The notes beneath the pieces were generated by a model, which did not search any database, was not told the DNA's origin, and worked only from the letters and a program-made list of their open reading frames with translations. Both the position numbers and the translations under genes were made by a program. From the NCBI GenBank assembly GCA_964573995.1, contig CAZNLH010000006.1, positions 32,198 to 96,197 on the forward strand: a stretch of 64,000 bases of DNA, given 5' to 3'. Positions 8,516 to 15,914 of the stretch are shown piece by piece (within the stretch, counting starts at the first letter, position 1; every line of letters starts with the position of its first letter). This DNA comes from CAZNLH01 sp964573995 (GTDB taxonomy: Bacteria; Gemmatimonadota; CAZMKB01; CAZNLH01).

Positions 8516-8743
8516 TCAGTTACAAGCGGCACAGGAGCCGGCTGAACAAGAACCACAGCCCGAGCGTGAACCCCTCAGGGATGTCGCGCTTCCCTGAGCA
8601 CCGGACGAGACACTGAAGGTTGAAAGAATCCTTCCAACGTTAATACCGGAACAATTTGGACAACGGATCACGACGTCCCGGGACCTGACAAGTCTCTCGA
8701 AGGATCTCCCACAATCACTGCATTTATACTCGTATATAGGCAA
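8516..8743 (-). CDS. FmdB-type zinc ribbon protein
   Basis: The 75-residue protein begins with the family signature PIYEYKCSDCGRSFE and pairs it with CPNC about twenty residues later, forming one zinc ribbon. The C-terminal third is rich in Ser, Gly and Cys (GCGSCSAGSCAACN), common in this family. The role is unknown; family members are called putative regulators. The start is a TTG at 8743 giving M-PIYEYKC, with GAGGT nine bases upstream; another TTG at 8764 is less likely. It has a clear promoter of its own with a palindrome in the spacer. Confidence 0.85.
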   Translation of the reverse strand: MPIYEYKCSDCGRSFERLVRSRDVVIRCPNCSGINVGRILSTFSVSSGAQGSATSLRGSRSGCGSCSAGSCAACN

Positions 8744-8788
8744 CCCGACAATACCTCGTAACAAGTCCGTGCCAATAACTTTATATAT

Positions 8789-8817
8789 ACCATACTATTA
8801 GTATGGCATCTTGTCAA
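8789..8817 (-). promoter_or_regulatory. Promoter with palindromic operator for the FmdB-type gene
   Basis: TTGACA (8812-8817) and TATGGT (8789-8794) are 17 bases apart on the minus strand. A perfect inverted repeat, CCATACTA-T-TAGTATGG (8790-8806), fills the spacer and overlaps the -10, where a dimeric regulator would block or twist the promoter. The predicted transcript starts about 40 bases before the TTG start. Confidence 0.65.
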
Positions 8818-8822
8818 GATTT

Positions 8823-10124
8823 TTAACCTTTTTGCTCGACACCATTAATGTCCCAAACAATCCGTCCACCGACCATGGTAAGGATCGCACGCCCCTTGAG
8901 TTTCAAGCCGTTAAACGGAGTGTTCCGCGACTTGGAATAAAACCTCCTGGAGTCGACTTCCCACTCGTAATCCGCATCGATTACCGTGATGTCTGCCGGA
9001 GAACCCACATCAATAGTCCCACCGGTAATGTGCAGGATCTCGGCGGGCCGAAGCGACATCCTCCGGATCAGTTGACTCCAGGTCATTACACCCCTGTCAA
9101 CCAGTTCCGTGATCACCAGGCCAAGGGCCGTATCAAGGCCGACAATCCCAAAGGGGGCATAATTAAACTCCTTCTCCTTCTCATCGTAATGATGCGGGGC
9201 ATGGTCCGTTGCGATACAATCGATCGTACCGTCACCGAGTCCCTCCCTCAATGCCGCCACATCCTCTTCAAGACGAAGGGGGGGATTTACCTTTGCGTTC
9301 GTATCATAGCCAAGTACGGCCTCTTCGGTAAGAATCAAGTGGTGGGGGGTGACCTCGGCTGTAATCCGAACGCCCTCCTCCTTAGCCCTTCTTATCAGGT
9401 CAACCGACCGTGCCGTTGATACATGGGCCACGTGTAGCCTCCCCCCGGTGAAGGACGCGATAGAGATATCGCGCATCGTCATGATGTCCTCCGCTATCCG
9501 GGGCATCCCCTGAAGACCCAAACGAGTAGCTACTATCCCTTCATTAACGACCCCGCCCCGGCTCAGGTCCAGGTCTTCACAGTGGTCTATCACCGGGATA
9601 TCAAATATCTTGGAGTACTCCAGGACCCTCCTCATTATTATGGAATTCTTTATAGGTCTTCCATCATCGGTGACGGCCACAGCTCCCGCGTTTACAAGAT
9701 CGCCTATCTCGGTGATACGTTCTCCCTCCCTTCCTATGGTAGCCGCGCCAACCGGATAGACCCTGGAATAACCGGCCAGAGATGCCTGCTTGAGGATAAA
9801 TCCAACCGCCGCTTGGTTGTCGGTCACCGGGCTGGTATTAGGCATAGCCGCCACCGCAGTGAACCCGCCTGCTGCAGCAGCCCTGGTCCCGGATTCAATT
9901 GTCTCTTCGTCTTCCCGTCCAGGCTCCCGAAGGTGGCAGTGCATATCGATCAAACCGGGACAAACAATCTTATCCCTGGCATCGATCATTTCCTCCCCCT
10001 CCATCACTTCAGCACCTCGCGATATCTCCCTGACAATACCCCCACCCACCCTAATATCCACGACTTCATCAAGCCTAGCCCCGGGATCAATCACTCTGCC
10101 GCCCCGGATCAAGATAGTATCCAT
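8823..10124 (-). CDS. pyrC: Dihydroorotase
   Basis: Catalyses the reversible cyclisation of carbamoyl aspartate to dihydroorotate, the third step of UMP synthesis. The 433 residues have the amidohydrolase metal site DMHCHLREPG (His62, His64), later IDHCED, HVAHVST and CIATDHAPHH with the catalytic aspartate, and a C-terminal composite beta-sandwich. Length and motifs fit the class I, PyrC-long type. It is the last gene of pyrR-pyrB-pyrC, 241 bp after pyrB. That gap contains no gene and no clear signal, so an internal promoter is possible but not seen. Confidence 0.96.
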   Translation of the reverse strand: MDTILIRGGRVIDPGARLDEVVDIRVGGGIVREISRGAEVMEGEEMIDARDKIVCPGLIDMHCHLREPGREDEETIESGTRAAAAGGFTAVAAMPNTSPVTDNQAAVGFILKQASLAGYSRVYPVGAATIGREGERITEIGDLVNAGAVAVTDDGRPIKNSIIMRRVLEYSKIFDIPVIDHCEDLDLSRGGVVNEGIVATRLGLQGMPRIAEDIMTMRDISIASFTGGRLHVAHVSTARSVDLIRRAKEEGVRITAEVTPHHLILTEEAVLGYDTNAKVNPPLRLEEDVAALREGLGDGTIDCIATDHAPHHYDEKEKEFNYAPFGIVGLDTALGLVITELVDRGVMTWSQLIRRMSLRPAEILHITGGTIDVGSPADITVIDADYEWEVDSRRFYSKSRNTPFNGLKLKGRAILTMVGGRIVWDINGVEQKG

Positions 10125-10365
10125 TATCCAGTTACCGCCTTCAAACCCTGCACCCTGTAAGTCGTCCTCTCAGGGAAAAAGCCTCATCGGCGCCGGCCTC
10201 CAACAAAGTACCGGCACACTGATCTAGTGTGGTGTCCCGGAAATCCCTAGCCCATTCGCGCGAGTGGCGCCTCCGCGGCCCCCTGATTCCCCCGTGCAGT
10301 TCTCAATCTCCCAAGTCGCCCCAAGTAACGGGAACCCACGCAACTTAGCACTAGCCTTTAACCAC

Positions 10366-11331
10366 TCAGGTTTCTACGTTGTTACCCTCTTTCGCCTTCG
10401 CCACGGCCGTGCTCTCTCCGCCGGCCAGGAGGTAGAGGACGGCCATCCTGATGGCGATGCCGTTAGTCACCTGATGTAGAATCACCGCGTGTTCCCCGTC
10501 CGCCACGTCGGAATCGATCTCGACACCTCGATTCATCGGCCCTGGATGTAGCACCAATAGTTCTTTCGGGGCCTTCTCCAGCCTTGCACAGGAGATCCCG
10601 AATATCCGATTATATTCCCTGAGTGACGGGAAGAGATTGGCCTGTTGCCTCTCCACTTGAATCCTAAGGATATTCAGTACATCCGCATTCGCGATGGCCT
10701 CTTCAACGTGCGTGTAGACCCTCAACCCCAATTCTCCGATATCAGGTGGGATCAAAGTCGGTGGTCCGCATACAGCCACATCAGCGCCGAGTTTCGTCAG
10801 ACCCCAGATATTCGACCTGGCCACACGGCTGTGTGTGATATCGCCGACAATCACAACCCTTAGACCGGAGATCCGGCCGTAGTAATCCCGGATCGTCAGC
10901 ATGTCCAAGAGGCCCTGCGTAGGGTGCTCGTGCCAGCCGTCTCCCGCGTTGATCACCTTCGAGACGATCCTCTCCGCCAGGAACTTGGCCGCGCCCGAGG
11001 CGCTGTGCCGGATGACTACCATATCTATCTTCATCGCCTCGAGGTTCCTGGCGGTATCTACAAGCGTCTCCCCCTTCAGAACGCTGCTCATAGCCTTGGA
11101 GATATACGTAGTATCGGCACTCAACCGCTTTTCTGCAAATTCAAAGGAGATCCTGGTGCGCGTGCTCGGCTCGAAGAAGAGATTTACGATCGTGTTGCCG
11201 CGCAACACGGGCACCTTCTTTATTCTCCTCTCGGATATCTCCTTGAACGACTCGGCGGTATTGAGTATCATCTCGATCTCTTCCCGGTCGAGTTCCTCGA
11301 GTCCCAGAAGATCTTTCCGATTGAACTTCAT
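10366..11331 (-). CDS. pyrB: Aspartate carbamoyltransferase catalytic subunit
   Basis: Condenses carbamoyl phosphate and aspartate in the committed step of pyrimidine synthesis. The 321-residue protein has the carbamoyl phosphate site FFEPSTRTRISFE (residues about 52-64), then HPTQGLLD and the C-terminal HPGPMNRGVEI. No regulatory chain (pyrI) gene is adjacent, consistent with control through PyrR instead. The ATG has a run of Gs as ribosome site. It follows pyrR by 74 bp. Confidence 0.96.
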   Translation of the reverse strand: MKFNRKDLLGLEELDREEIEMILNTAESFKEISERRIKKVPVLRGNTIVNLFFEPSTRTRISFEFAEKRLSADTTYISKAMSSVLKGETLVDTARNLEAMKIDMVVIRHSASGAAKFLAERIVSKVINAGDGWHEHPTQGLLDMLTIRDYYGRISGLRVVIVGDITHSRVARSNIWGLTKLGADVAVCGPPTLIPPDIGELGLRVYTHVEEAIANADVLNILRIQVERQQANLFPSLREYNRIFGISCARLEKAPKELLVLHPGPMNRGVEIDSDVADGEHAVILHQVTNGIAIRMAVLYLLAGGESTAVAKAKEGNNVET

Positions 11332-11405
11332 TGACCCCCCCGTCTGGAAAAGGACAGATTTCCAAGCAGCCGATTATGCACCGAAGGGTTGCCTTTCTAC
11401 GTCAA

Positions 11406-11963
11406 CTAAGCAGTCCCAATTGAGACCTCATCCGTTCCATCGACCTCCTTGACCCTGACGACTATGGTCTGATCCCTTGCCGTAGGGATATTCTTGCCGA
11501 CAAAGTCCGGCCGTATTGGTAATTCTCTATGTCCCCTGTCCACAAGGACGGCAAGAAGAATCCGTGAAGGCCGCCCGAAGTCTATAAGTTCGTCCATAGC
11601 TGCTCTTATCGTCCTACCCGTAAACAGCACGTCGTCCACCAATAACACCACCTTTCCCGTTATATCGATAGTAAGATCCGTTTCACCGACGACCGGACGC
11701 GGCGCGGTATGGTGGATGTCGTCTCTGTAAAGGGTAATATCCACGATCCCCATCGGCACCTCCACGCCCTCGAACGAAAGTATAATTTTCACCAGCCGTT
11801 CCGCCAGAGGCACTCCGCGGGTACGGATCCCGACGATGACCAGTCCCCCGGTCCCTCCATTCTCCTCTATGATCTCGTGGGCGATCCTGATGAGCGTCCG
11901 CCGTATCATCTTCTCATCCATGACTACCTGGGCGGATGACGTGCCTCGACATTCCTCTACCAC
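11406..11963 (-). CDS. pyrR: PyrR: pyr RNA-binding attenuation protein / uracil phosphoribosyltransferase
   Basis: The 185-residue protein has the type I phosphoribosyltransferase fold with the PRPP loop VVLLVDDVLFTGRTI (about residues 105-119) and the family start VVMDEKMIRRTLIRIAHEI. PyrR binds a stem-loop in pyr mRNA when UMP is high and turns off the operon. The open frame extends to 12047. A GTG at 11963 with GGGAGG ten bases upstream gives the usual length, so it is taken as the start. It heads pyrR-pyrB-pyrC, and a matching RNA target lies in its leader. Confidence 0.93.
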   Translation of the reverse strand: MVEECRGTSSAQVVMDEKMIRRTLIRIAHEIIEENGGTGGLVIVGIRTRGVPLAERLVKIILSFEGVEVPMGIVDITLYRDDIHHTAPRPVVGETDLTIDITGKVVLLVDDVLFTGRTIRAAMDELIDFGRPSRILLAVLVDRGHRELPIRPDFVGKNIPTARDQTIVVRVKEVDGTDEVSIGTA

Positions 11964-12138
11964 TATAAGAGTTCCTCCCTTTAGAACATCACGAACAAAT
12001 CGGGCTGCCCAACGCCTGCCACCAACGAGTAATGTCTCCTGTATCACGCAACATGTTCAGGACTCCCAGCGATTAGGATGGCATGCCACCTATGCCCGAT
12101 ACCATGACGGATTGCAACCGTTCCGTTTAGTTATGAGA

Positions 12139-12170
12139 AGACCTTCCGTCACATGCGCAGCGGAAGGTCT
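12139..12170 (-). promoter_or_regulatory. Attenuator hairpin of the pyr leader
   Basis: A perfect 10-bp stem, arms AGACCTTCCG (12139-12148) and CGGAAGGTCT (12161-12170), lies between the PyrR-binding loop and pyrR. In known pyr attenuators a hairpin of this kind is the terminator. The downstream minus-strand bases (TCTCATAACT) are not a strong U-tract, so the mode of termination is uncertain. AGGACC at 12193-12198 could pair with GGTCCT inside the PyrR site, forming an alternative structure. Confidence 0.5.
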
Positions 12171-12212
12171 CTCCCCTTGTTTTTCTTCTGTGGGTCCTCA
12201 TTTATTGCACGC

Positions 12213-12240
12213 CCTTGCCGGCCTCTCAGGACCGGATTAA
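12213..12240 (-). promoter_or_regulatory. PyrR-binding loop (anti-antiterminator) in pyr mRNA leader
   Basis: The minus strand reads CCGGTCCTGAGAGGCCGG then CAAGG. This matches the PyrR target pattern AGUCC-N-GAGAGGCU with flanking complementary CCGG arms and a trailing AAG, as known from Bacillus pyr leaders. It lies about 250 bases before pyrR and just after a TATAAT. Confidence 0.8.
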
Positions 12241-12252
12241 AAGGCAAATTCC

Positions 12253-12258
12253 ATTATA
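12253..12258 (-). promoter_or_regulatory. -10 element of the pyr operon
   Basis: A perfect TATAAT on the minus strand ends about 12 bases before the PyrR-binding loop, so the transcript would begin just ahead of the loop. No strong -35 hexamer is visible. Confidence 0.5.
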
Positions 12259-12302
12259 TATGCCGGCTATTATCTCCACCGGCGGACAGGCACTTCCCTT
12301 GT

Positions 12303-13385
12303 CTAATCTCCTCCAAGTTCCTTGTATTTTTCATTTGCCTCTTTCGCCTTTTCGCTCATTCCGAGTTGCGCATACGCGATAATAAGGCTGCCCCATGCCT
12401 CCTTGTTCTTTTCATCGAGTTTGACTATCGCCTCGAGGTGTGGTATGACCTCCTTGTATTTTTCCTGTTGCATCATGGCGATGCTGAGGTTCTCCTGGGC
12501 TTCGACATCATCGGGGTTTTTCTCAAGTGTTATCTTGAAGGCCTTCTCGGCAGCGGGCCAGTTTTCCCGCTGTATCTCCAGCAGCCCGGCGTTAAAGGCA
12601 ACGTTTGGGTCGACATCCTTGACGGTTAGCAGTTCCGAATAGATGGCACTGGAGGAGTCGAGGCTCCCTTCCCGCAGGTAACATGCCGCCAGGGCCTCCT
12701 TTACCGATGAATCGTCCGGATTGTCTTCAAGTACCTGCCGGTAAAAGACCTTCGCGCTGTCCGGGCGCCCCAAGACATCGTACACCTTCGCGAGATCCAA
12801 TTTTACTTCTGTATCCCCTGGATTGATCTCGAGCGCCTTATGAAAAGGTCCGACAGCCAACCGTTGCTGGCCGCTGTTGGTATAAGAGGCACCAAGGTTG
12901 ATGTAGGCCTCGACGCCCTCCGGATAGATAATCGTCGCGTCCTTCAGGAGGGAGATCGATTTATCGAATTTCTTTTCTTTCATCGCCTGGACGCCCTGAT
13001 TCACGAGATTCGACCACTCCTGGAGCCTGGCGTCATGGACCTCTTTTTCCAGTTTCGGATCGAGAGATACAGCCTTTTTGAAGGCACTGTCCGCCCTGAT
13101 GTAATCGTGCTTTTGGAGGTAGAGACTCCCGAGCAATGGATATATTGGGGCGTAATCAGGCTCTACTCTCTCACCCTCCTTGAGCATCTCGAGCGCCTCG
13201 TCATACTTCTTGAATTTCAGACGTACCTTGGCGCTTGTAACCGCCATTTTACCGTTTCTGATAGTGCTTTGCGCATTCAATGAAACGACCGGAACCGTCA
13301 GCAACAATGCCAACGATATACTTATAAATACCCTCAAAGATCTCCTCCTGATTATCTTGCTCCAATGGTTCAATAACGAAGGCAT
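12303..13385 (-). CDS. Exported tetratricopeptide repeat protein
   Basis: The 360-residue protein starts with a basic segment and a hydrophobic stretch (VFISISLALLLTVPVV) ending in LNAQS, a signal peptide. After that come about eight TPR units spread over the rest of the protein, for example VEAYINLGASYTNSGQ and PDDVEAQENLSIAMMQQ. Such proteins act as periplasmic scaffolds; the partner is unknown. It lies 43 bp after purH and could be its last operon member. A signal peptide cleavage site rather than a lipobox is seen, so it is probably soluble in the periplasm. Confidence 0.8.
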   Translation of the reverse strand: MPSLLNHWSKIIRRRSLRVFISISLALLLTVPVVSLNAQSTIRNGKMAVTSAKVRLKFKKYDEALEMLKEGERVEPDYAPIYPLLGSLYLQKHDYIRADSAFKKAVSLDPKLEKEVHDARLQEWSNLVNQGVQAMKEKKFDKSISLLKDATIIYPEGVEAYINLGASYTNSGQQRLAVGPFHKALEINPGDTEVKLDLAKVYDVLGRPDSAKVFYRQVLEDNPDDSSVKEALAACYLREGSLDSSSAIYSELLTVKDVDPNVAFNAGLLEIQRENWPAAEKAFKITLEKNPDDVEAQENLSIAMMQQEKYKEVIPHLEAIVKLDEKNKEAWGSLIIAYAQLGMSEKAKEANEKYKELGGD

Positions 13386-13428
13386 AAAAAGTTAACGACT
13401 CCGGGCCACCTCGTCAACCCTCTCTCAT

Positions 13429-14994
13429 TCAATGCCGGAAATGGCGTATGCCCGTAAAGATCATTGCTATCCCATGTTCATCGGCGGCCCGTATCACCTC
13501 CGCGTCGCGAATGGAGCCTCCAGGTTGGACGACCGCGTGGACTCCCTCGCCCGCGACCCGATCGATACTGTCCCTGAACGGAAAAAACGCGTCCGAGGCC
13601 ATTACCGCGCCTTCCACCGCCAGACCGGCGTTCCTGGCCTTCATCAAGGCGATCTCGACCGAATCGATCCTGCTCATCTGGCCGGTCCCGATCCCTATTG
13701 TCCTGTCGGCCGAGGCCAGTACGATCCCGTTGGACTTGATGTGCTTGCATACCACCCAGGCGAATCGCAGCGCCCTGAGTTCCTCGGGGGTCGCCTGGCG
13801 TTGGGTGACCGTGGCGAGGCCCTTCTCGTCCCAAGTAATGCGGTCTCTCTCCTGGACAAGGACCCCCCCCCTCACGCTTCGAATCGCATAACCACGGGGC
13901 TCCGTGCTCGAACCTGCCAGGCCCGGCAATCGAAGTAGGCGAAGGCTCTTCTTGCCCTCGAGGATCTCGATTGCCCTCCCGGCAAAGGACGGCGTTATGA
14001 TACACTCTATGAACAATGACCTCATCTCCTCGGCCACGGCCTCATCAACGGGCGTATTGAAGGCTATGATGCTTCCAAAGGCCGAAACAGGGTCGGTCGA
14101 CAGGGCCTTGCGATAGGCATCGAGCGGGGAATCTCCGATGCCGACCCCGCACGGATTGGTGTGCTTCATTATAACACAGGCGTTCCCTGTCAGTTCGAGG
14201 ACTAGCGAGACGGCACTATCAAGGTCCATGATGTTGTTGTACGACAGTTCCTTTCCGTGCATCTGCTCCGCCGAGGAAATTGAGAGCGAATCTGGGAAGA
14301 GATCTTCGAAGAAGGAGGCAGGCTGGTGCGGGTTTTCCCCGTACCGCAGTGCCTGCGCCCGGCGATATGCAAGATTGAGGCGGGAGAGGGTCTCAATACC
14401 ACTCCCCATCCCGGTAAACCGGTCGAAGTATGTTCCTATTATCGAATCATACAGCGCTGTATGGTGGAAGGCCTCACGTGCCAATTCCTCGAGTAGATCC
14501 TCGGCGATCTCGCCGTTATTTTCACGCAAACGTTCCAGTACATCCACGTAGCAGTCCGGGGATGATATTACGGCCACGTCCCGGTAGTTCTTGGCCGCAG
14601 CCCGCAACAGGCACACGCCACCTATGTCTATCTCTTCCAGGATATCATTCGATCCCAATTCCCCCTCGCGTGCCGCGGACTCGAACGGATATAGATTGAC
14701 CGCCACGAGGTCTATGGGCTTAATATTCAGGGCGGACAATTCATCCAGGTCCTTTCCGCGCCTGGCAAGGATTCCCGCCATTATGGCCGGGTGAAGGGTC
14801 TTTACCCTTCCGGACAATACCTCCGGAAACCCGGTTACCTCTTCCACCGGCGTGCAGTCGATCCCGGCCTCCTCGAGCATTGCGGCCGTTCCTCCGGTGG
14901 CGATCAATTCGACTTCCAAATCCTGCAAGCCCTTGGCAAACTCCAGGATACCATCTTTGTTGGAGACGCTCAACAGAGCGCGCCTTACCCTCAT
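13429..14994 (-). CDS. purH: Bifunctional AICAR transformylase / IMP cyclohydrolase
   Basis: Carries out the last two steps of IMP synthesis. The 521 residues have the MGS-like cyclohydrolase domain at the N-terminus (ALLSVSNKDGILEFAKGL) and the AICARFT domain with YRRAQALRYGENPHQ, VIMKHTNPCGVG and the C-terminal PGGSIRD. The length equals the normal family size. The start ATG overlaps the purN stop (ATGA), so the two genes are coupled. Confidence 0.97.
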   Translation of the reverse strand: MRVRRALLSVSNKDGILEFAKGLQDLEVELIATGGTAAMLEEAGIDCTPVEEVTGFPEVLSGRVKTLHPAIMAGILARRGKDLDELSALNIKPIDLVAVNLYPFESAAREGELGSNDILEEIDIGGVCLLRAAAKNYRDVAVISSPDCYVDVLERLRENNGEIAEDLLEELAREAFHHTALYDSIIGTYFDRFTGMGSGIETLSRLNLAYRRAQALRYGENPHQPASFFEDLFPDSLSISSAEQMHGKELSYNNIMDLDSAVSLVLELTGNACVIMKHTNPCGVGIGDSPLDAYRKALSTDPVSAFGSIIAFNTPVDEAVAEEMRSLFIECIITPSFAGRAIEILEGKKSLRLLRLPGLAGSSTEPRGYAIRSVRGGVLVQERDRITWDEKGLATVTQRQATPEELRALRFAWVVCKHIKSNGIVLASADRTIGIGTGQMSRIDSVEIALMKARNAGLAVEGAVMASDAFFPFRDSIDRVAGEGVHAVVQPGGSIRDAEVIRAADEHGIAMIFTGIRHFRH

Positions 14995-15689
14995 CTATTC
15001 CTTCCTTTCCCTTTGCTCGTTCCATGATCCCACCTTCCACACTCACCTTCCATAACATCAGCATGCCCTTCACAGACCTTGACCCTACCCTCGGCAATTA
15101 ATTCAATCGCCCGTGGTAGGAGGTCATGTTCTACCTCCAGCACCCGATCCGCGAGGGACTCCGGCGTGTCACTGCCGAATACCGGGACCGCCCCCTGGGC
15201 GATGATCGGCCCGTGATCGTACTCTTCATCTACAAAGTGTACCGTGGCGCCGGACACCTTCATACCAGATTCCAGCACGGCCTTGTGCACCCTCAACCCG
15301 TACATCCCCTTTCCCCCGAAGAATGGCAGGAGCGCCGGATGGATATTTATTATACGGTTACGAAACCGCTTCACAACGGACGGAGGAATCATTCGCAGGT
15401 ATCCGGCCAGGACGATATAATCAGCCTTGTATAGTAAGAACAAGTCTAGGAGCCTCTCACCGAACTCCTCGCTGCTCCCACATTCATCCGGCGAAAGAAC
15501 ACGCGCGTCTATGCCCGCCTTCTCCGCCCGTTCCAGGCCGTAAGCAGAACTTCGGTCGCTCACCACCAGGCACACCTCCACCGGATGTCTTTCTCCCCGG
15601 GTCCCGTGGAAACGGTCGATAACGGCCTGGAGATTCGAGCCCCGCCCGGAGATCATCACGGCCAGTCGCAAGGGCCTTTGCCGTTCCAT
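14991..15689 (-). CDS. purN: Phosphoribosylglycinamide formyltransferase
   Basis: Transfers a formyl group from 10-formyl-THF to GAR in purine synthesis. The 232-residue protein has the Rossmann start VMISGRGSNLQAV and the catalytic NIHPALLPFFGG followed by VDEEYDHGPII, giving the Asn-His-Asp triad. The C-terminus is about 20 residues longer than usual (…GRWDHGTSKGKGRNR) and carries no recognised motif. It is the first gene of purN-purH. Confidence 0.96.
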   Translation of the reverse strand: MERQRPLRLAVMISGRGSNLQAVIDRFHGTRGERHPVEVCLVVSDRSSAYGLERAEKAGIDARVLSPDECGSSEEFGERLLDLFLLYKADYIVLAGYLRMIPPSVVKRFRNRIINIHPALLPFFGGKGMYGLRVHKAVLESGMKVSGATVHFVDEEYDHGPIIAQGAVPVFGSDTPESLADRVLEVEHDLLPRAIELIAEGRVKVCEGHADVMEGECGRWDHGTSKGKGRNR

Positions 15690-15784
15690 GCCTGGACCCC
15701 CCGAATAAGATGGAAGAACGATACATCACGCCGGCAACCGAAACGAATGGGGCCGAGGGTAGAAATGGGACGGGTGGGAATTCA

Positions 15785-15861
15785 TGGTGGGCGATACTGG
15801 ACTCGAACCAGTGACCTCTTGCATGTCAAGCAAGCACTCTAACCAACTGAGCTAATCGCCC
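15785..15861 (-). tRNA. tRNA-Val, anticodon GAC, CCA encoded
   Basis: The minus strand folds as acceptor GGGCGAT/ATCGCCC, D arm, anticodon arm CTTGC-TTGACAT-GCAAG, T arm CTGG-TTCGAGT-CCAG, discriminator A and CCA. The anticodon GAC reads GUC and GUU. It stands alone between the M1 peptidase and purN. Confidence 0.97.
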
Positions 15862-15914
15862 ATCCTACTCGAAGATATGAGATCAATACCTTGTCGCCGG
15901 CCCGAAACCGTCCC

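Noticed and set aside
10224..10243. A 19-base word (GGGACACCACACTAGATCA on the minus strand) resembles one at 47882-47900, as if an insertion-sequence end.
   Set aside because: Seventeen of nineteen matches between two places is expected several times by chance in 64 kb, and no transposase or second end was found.
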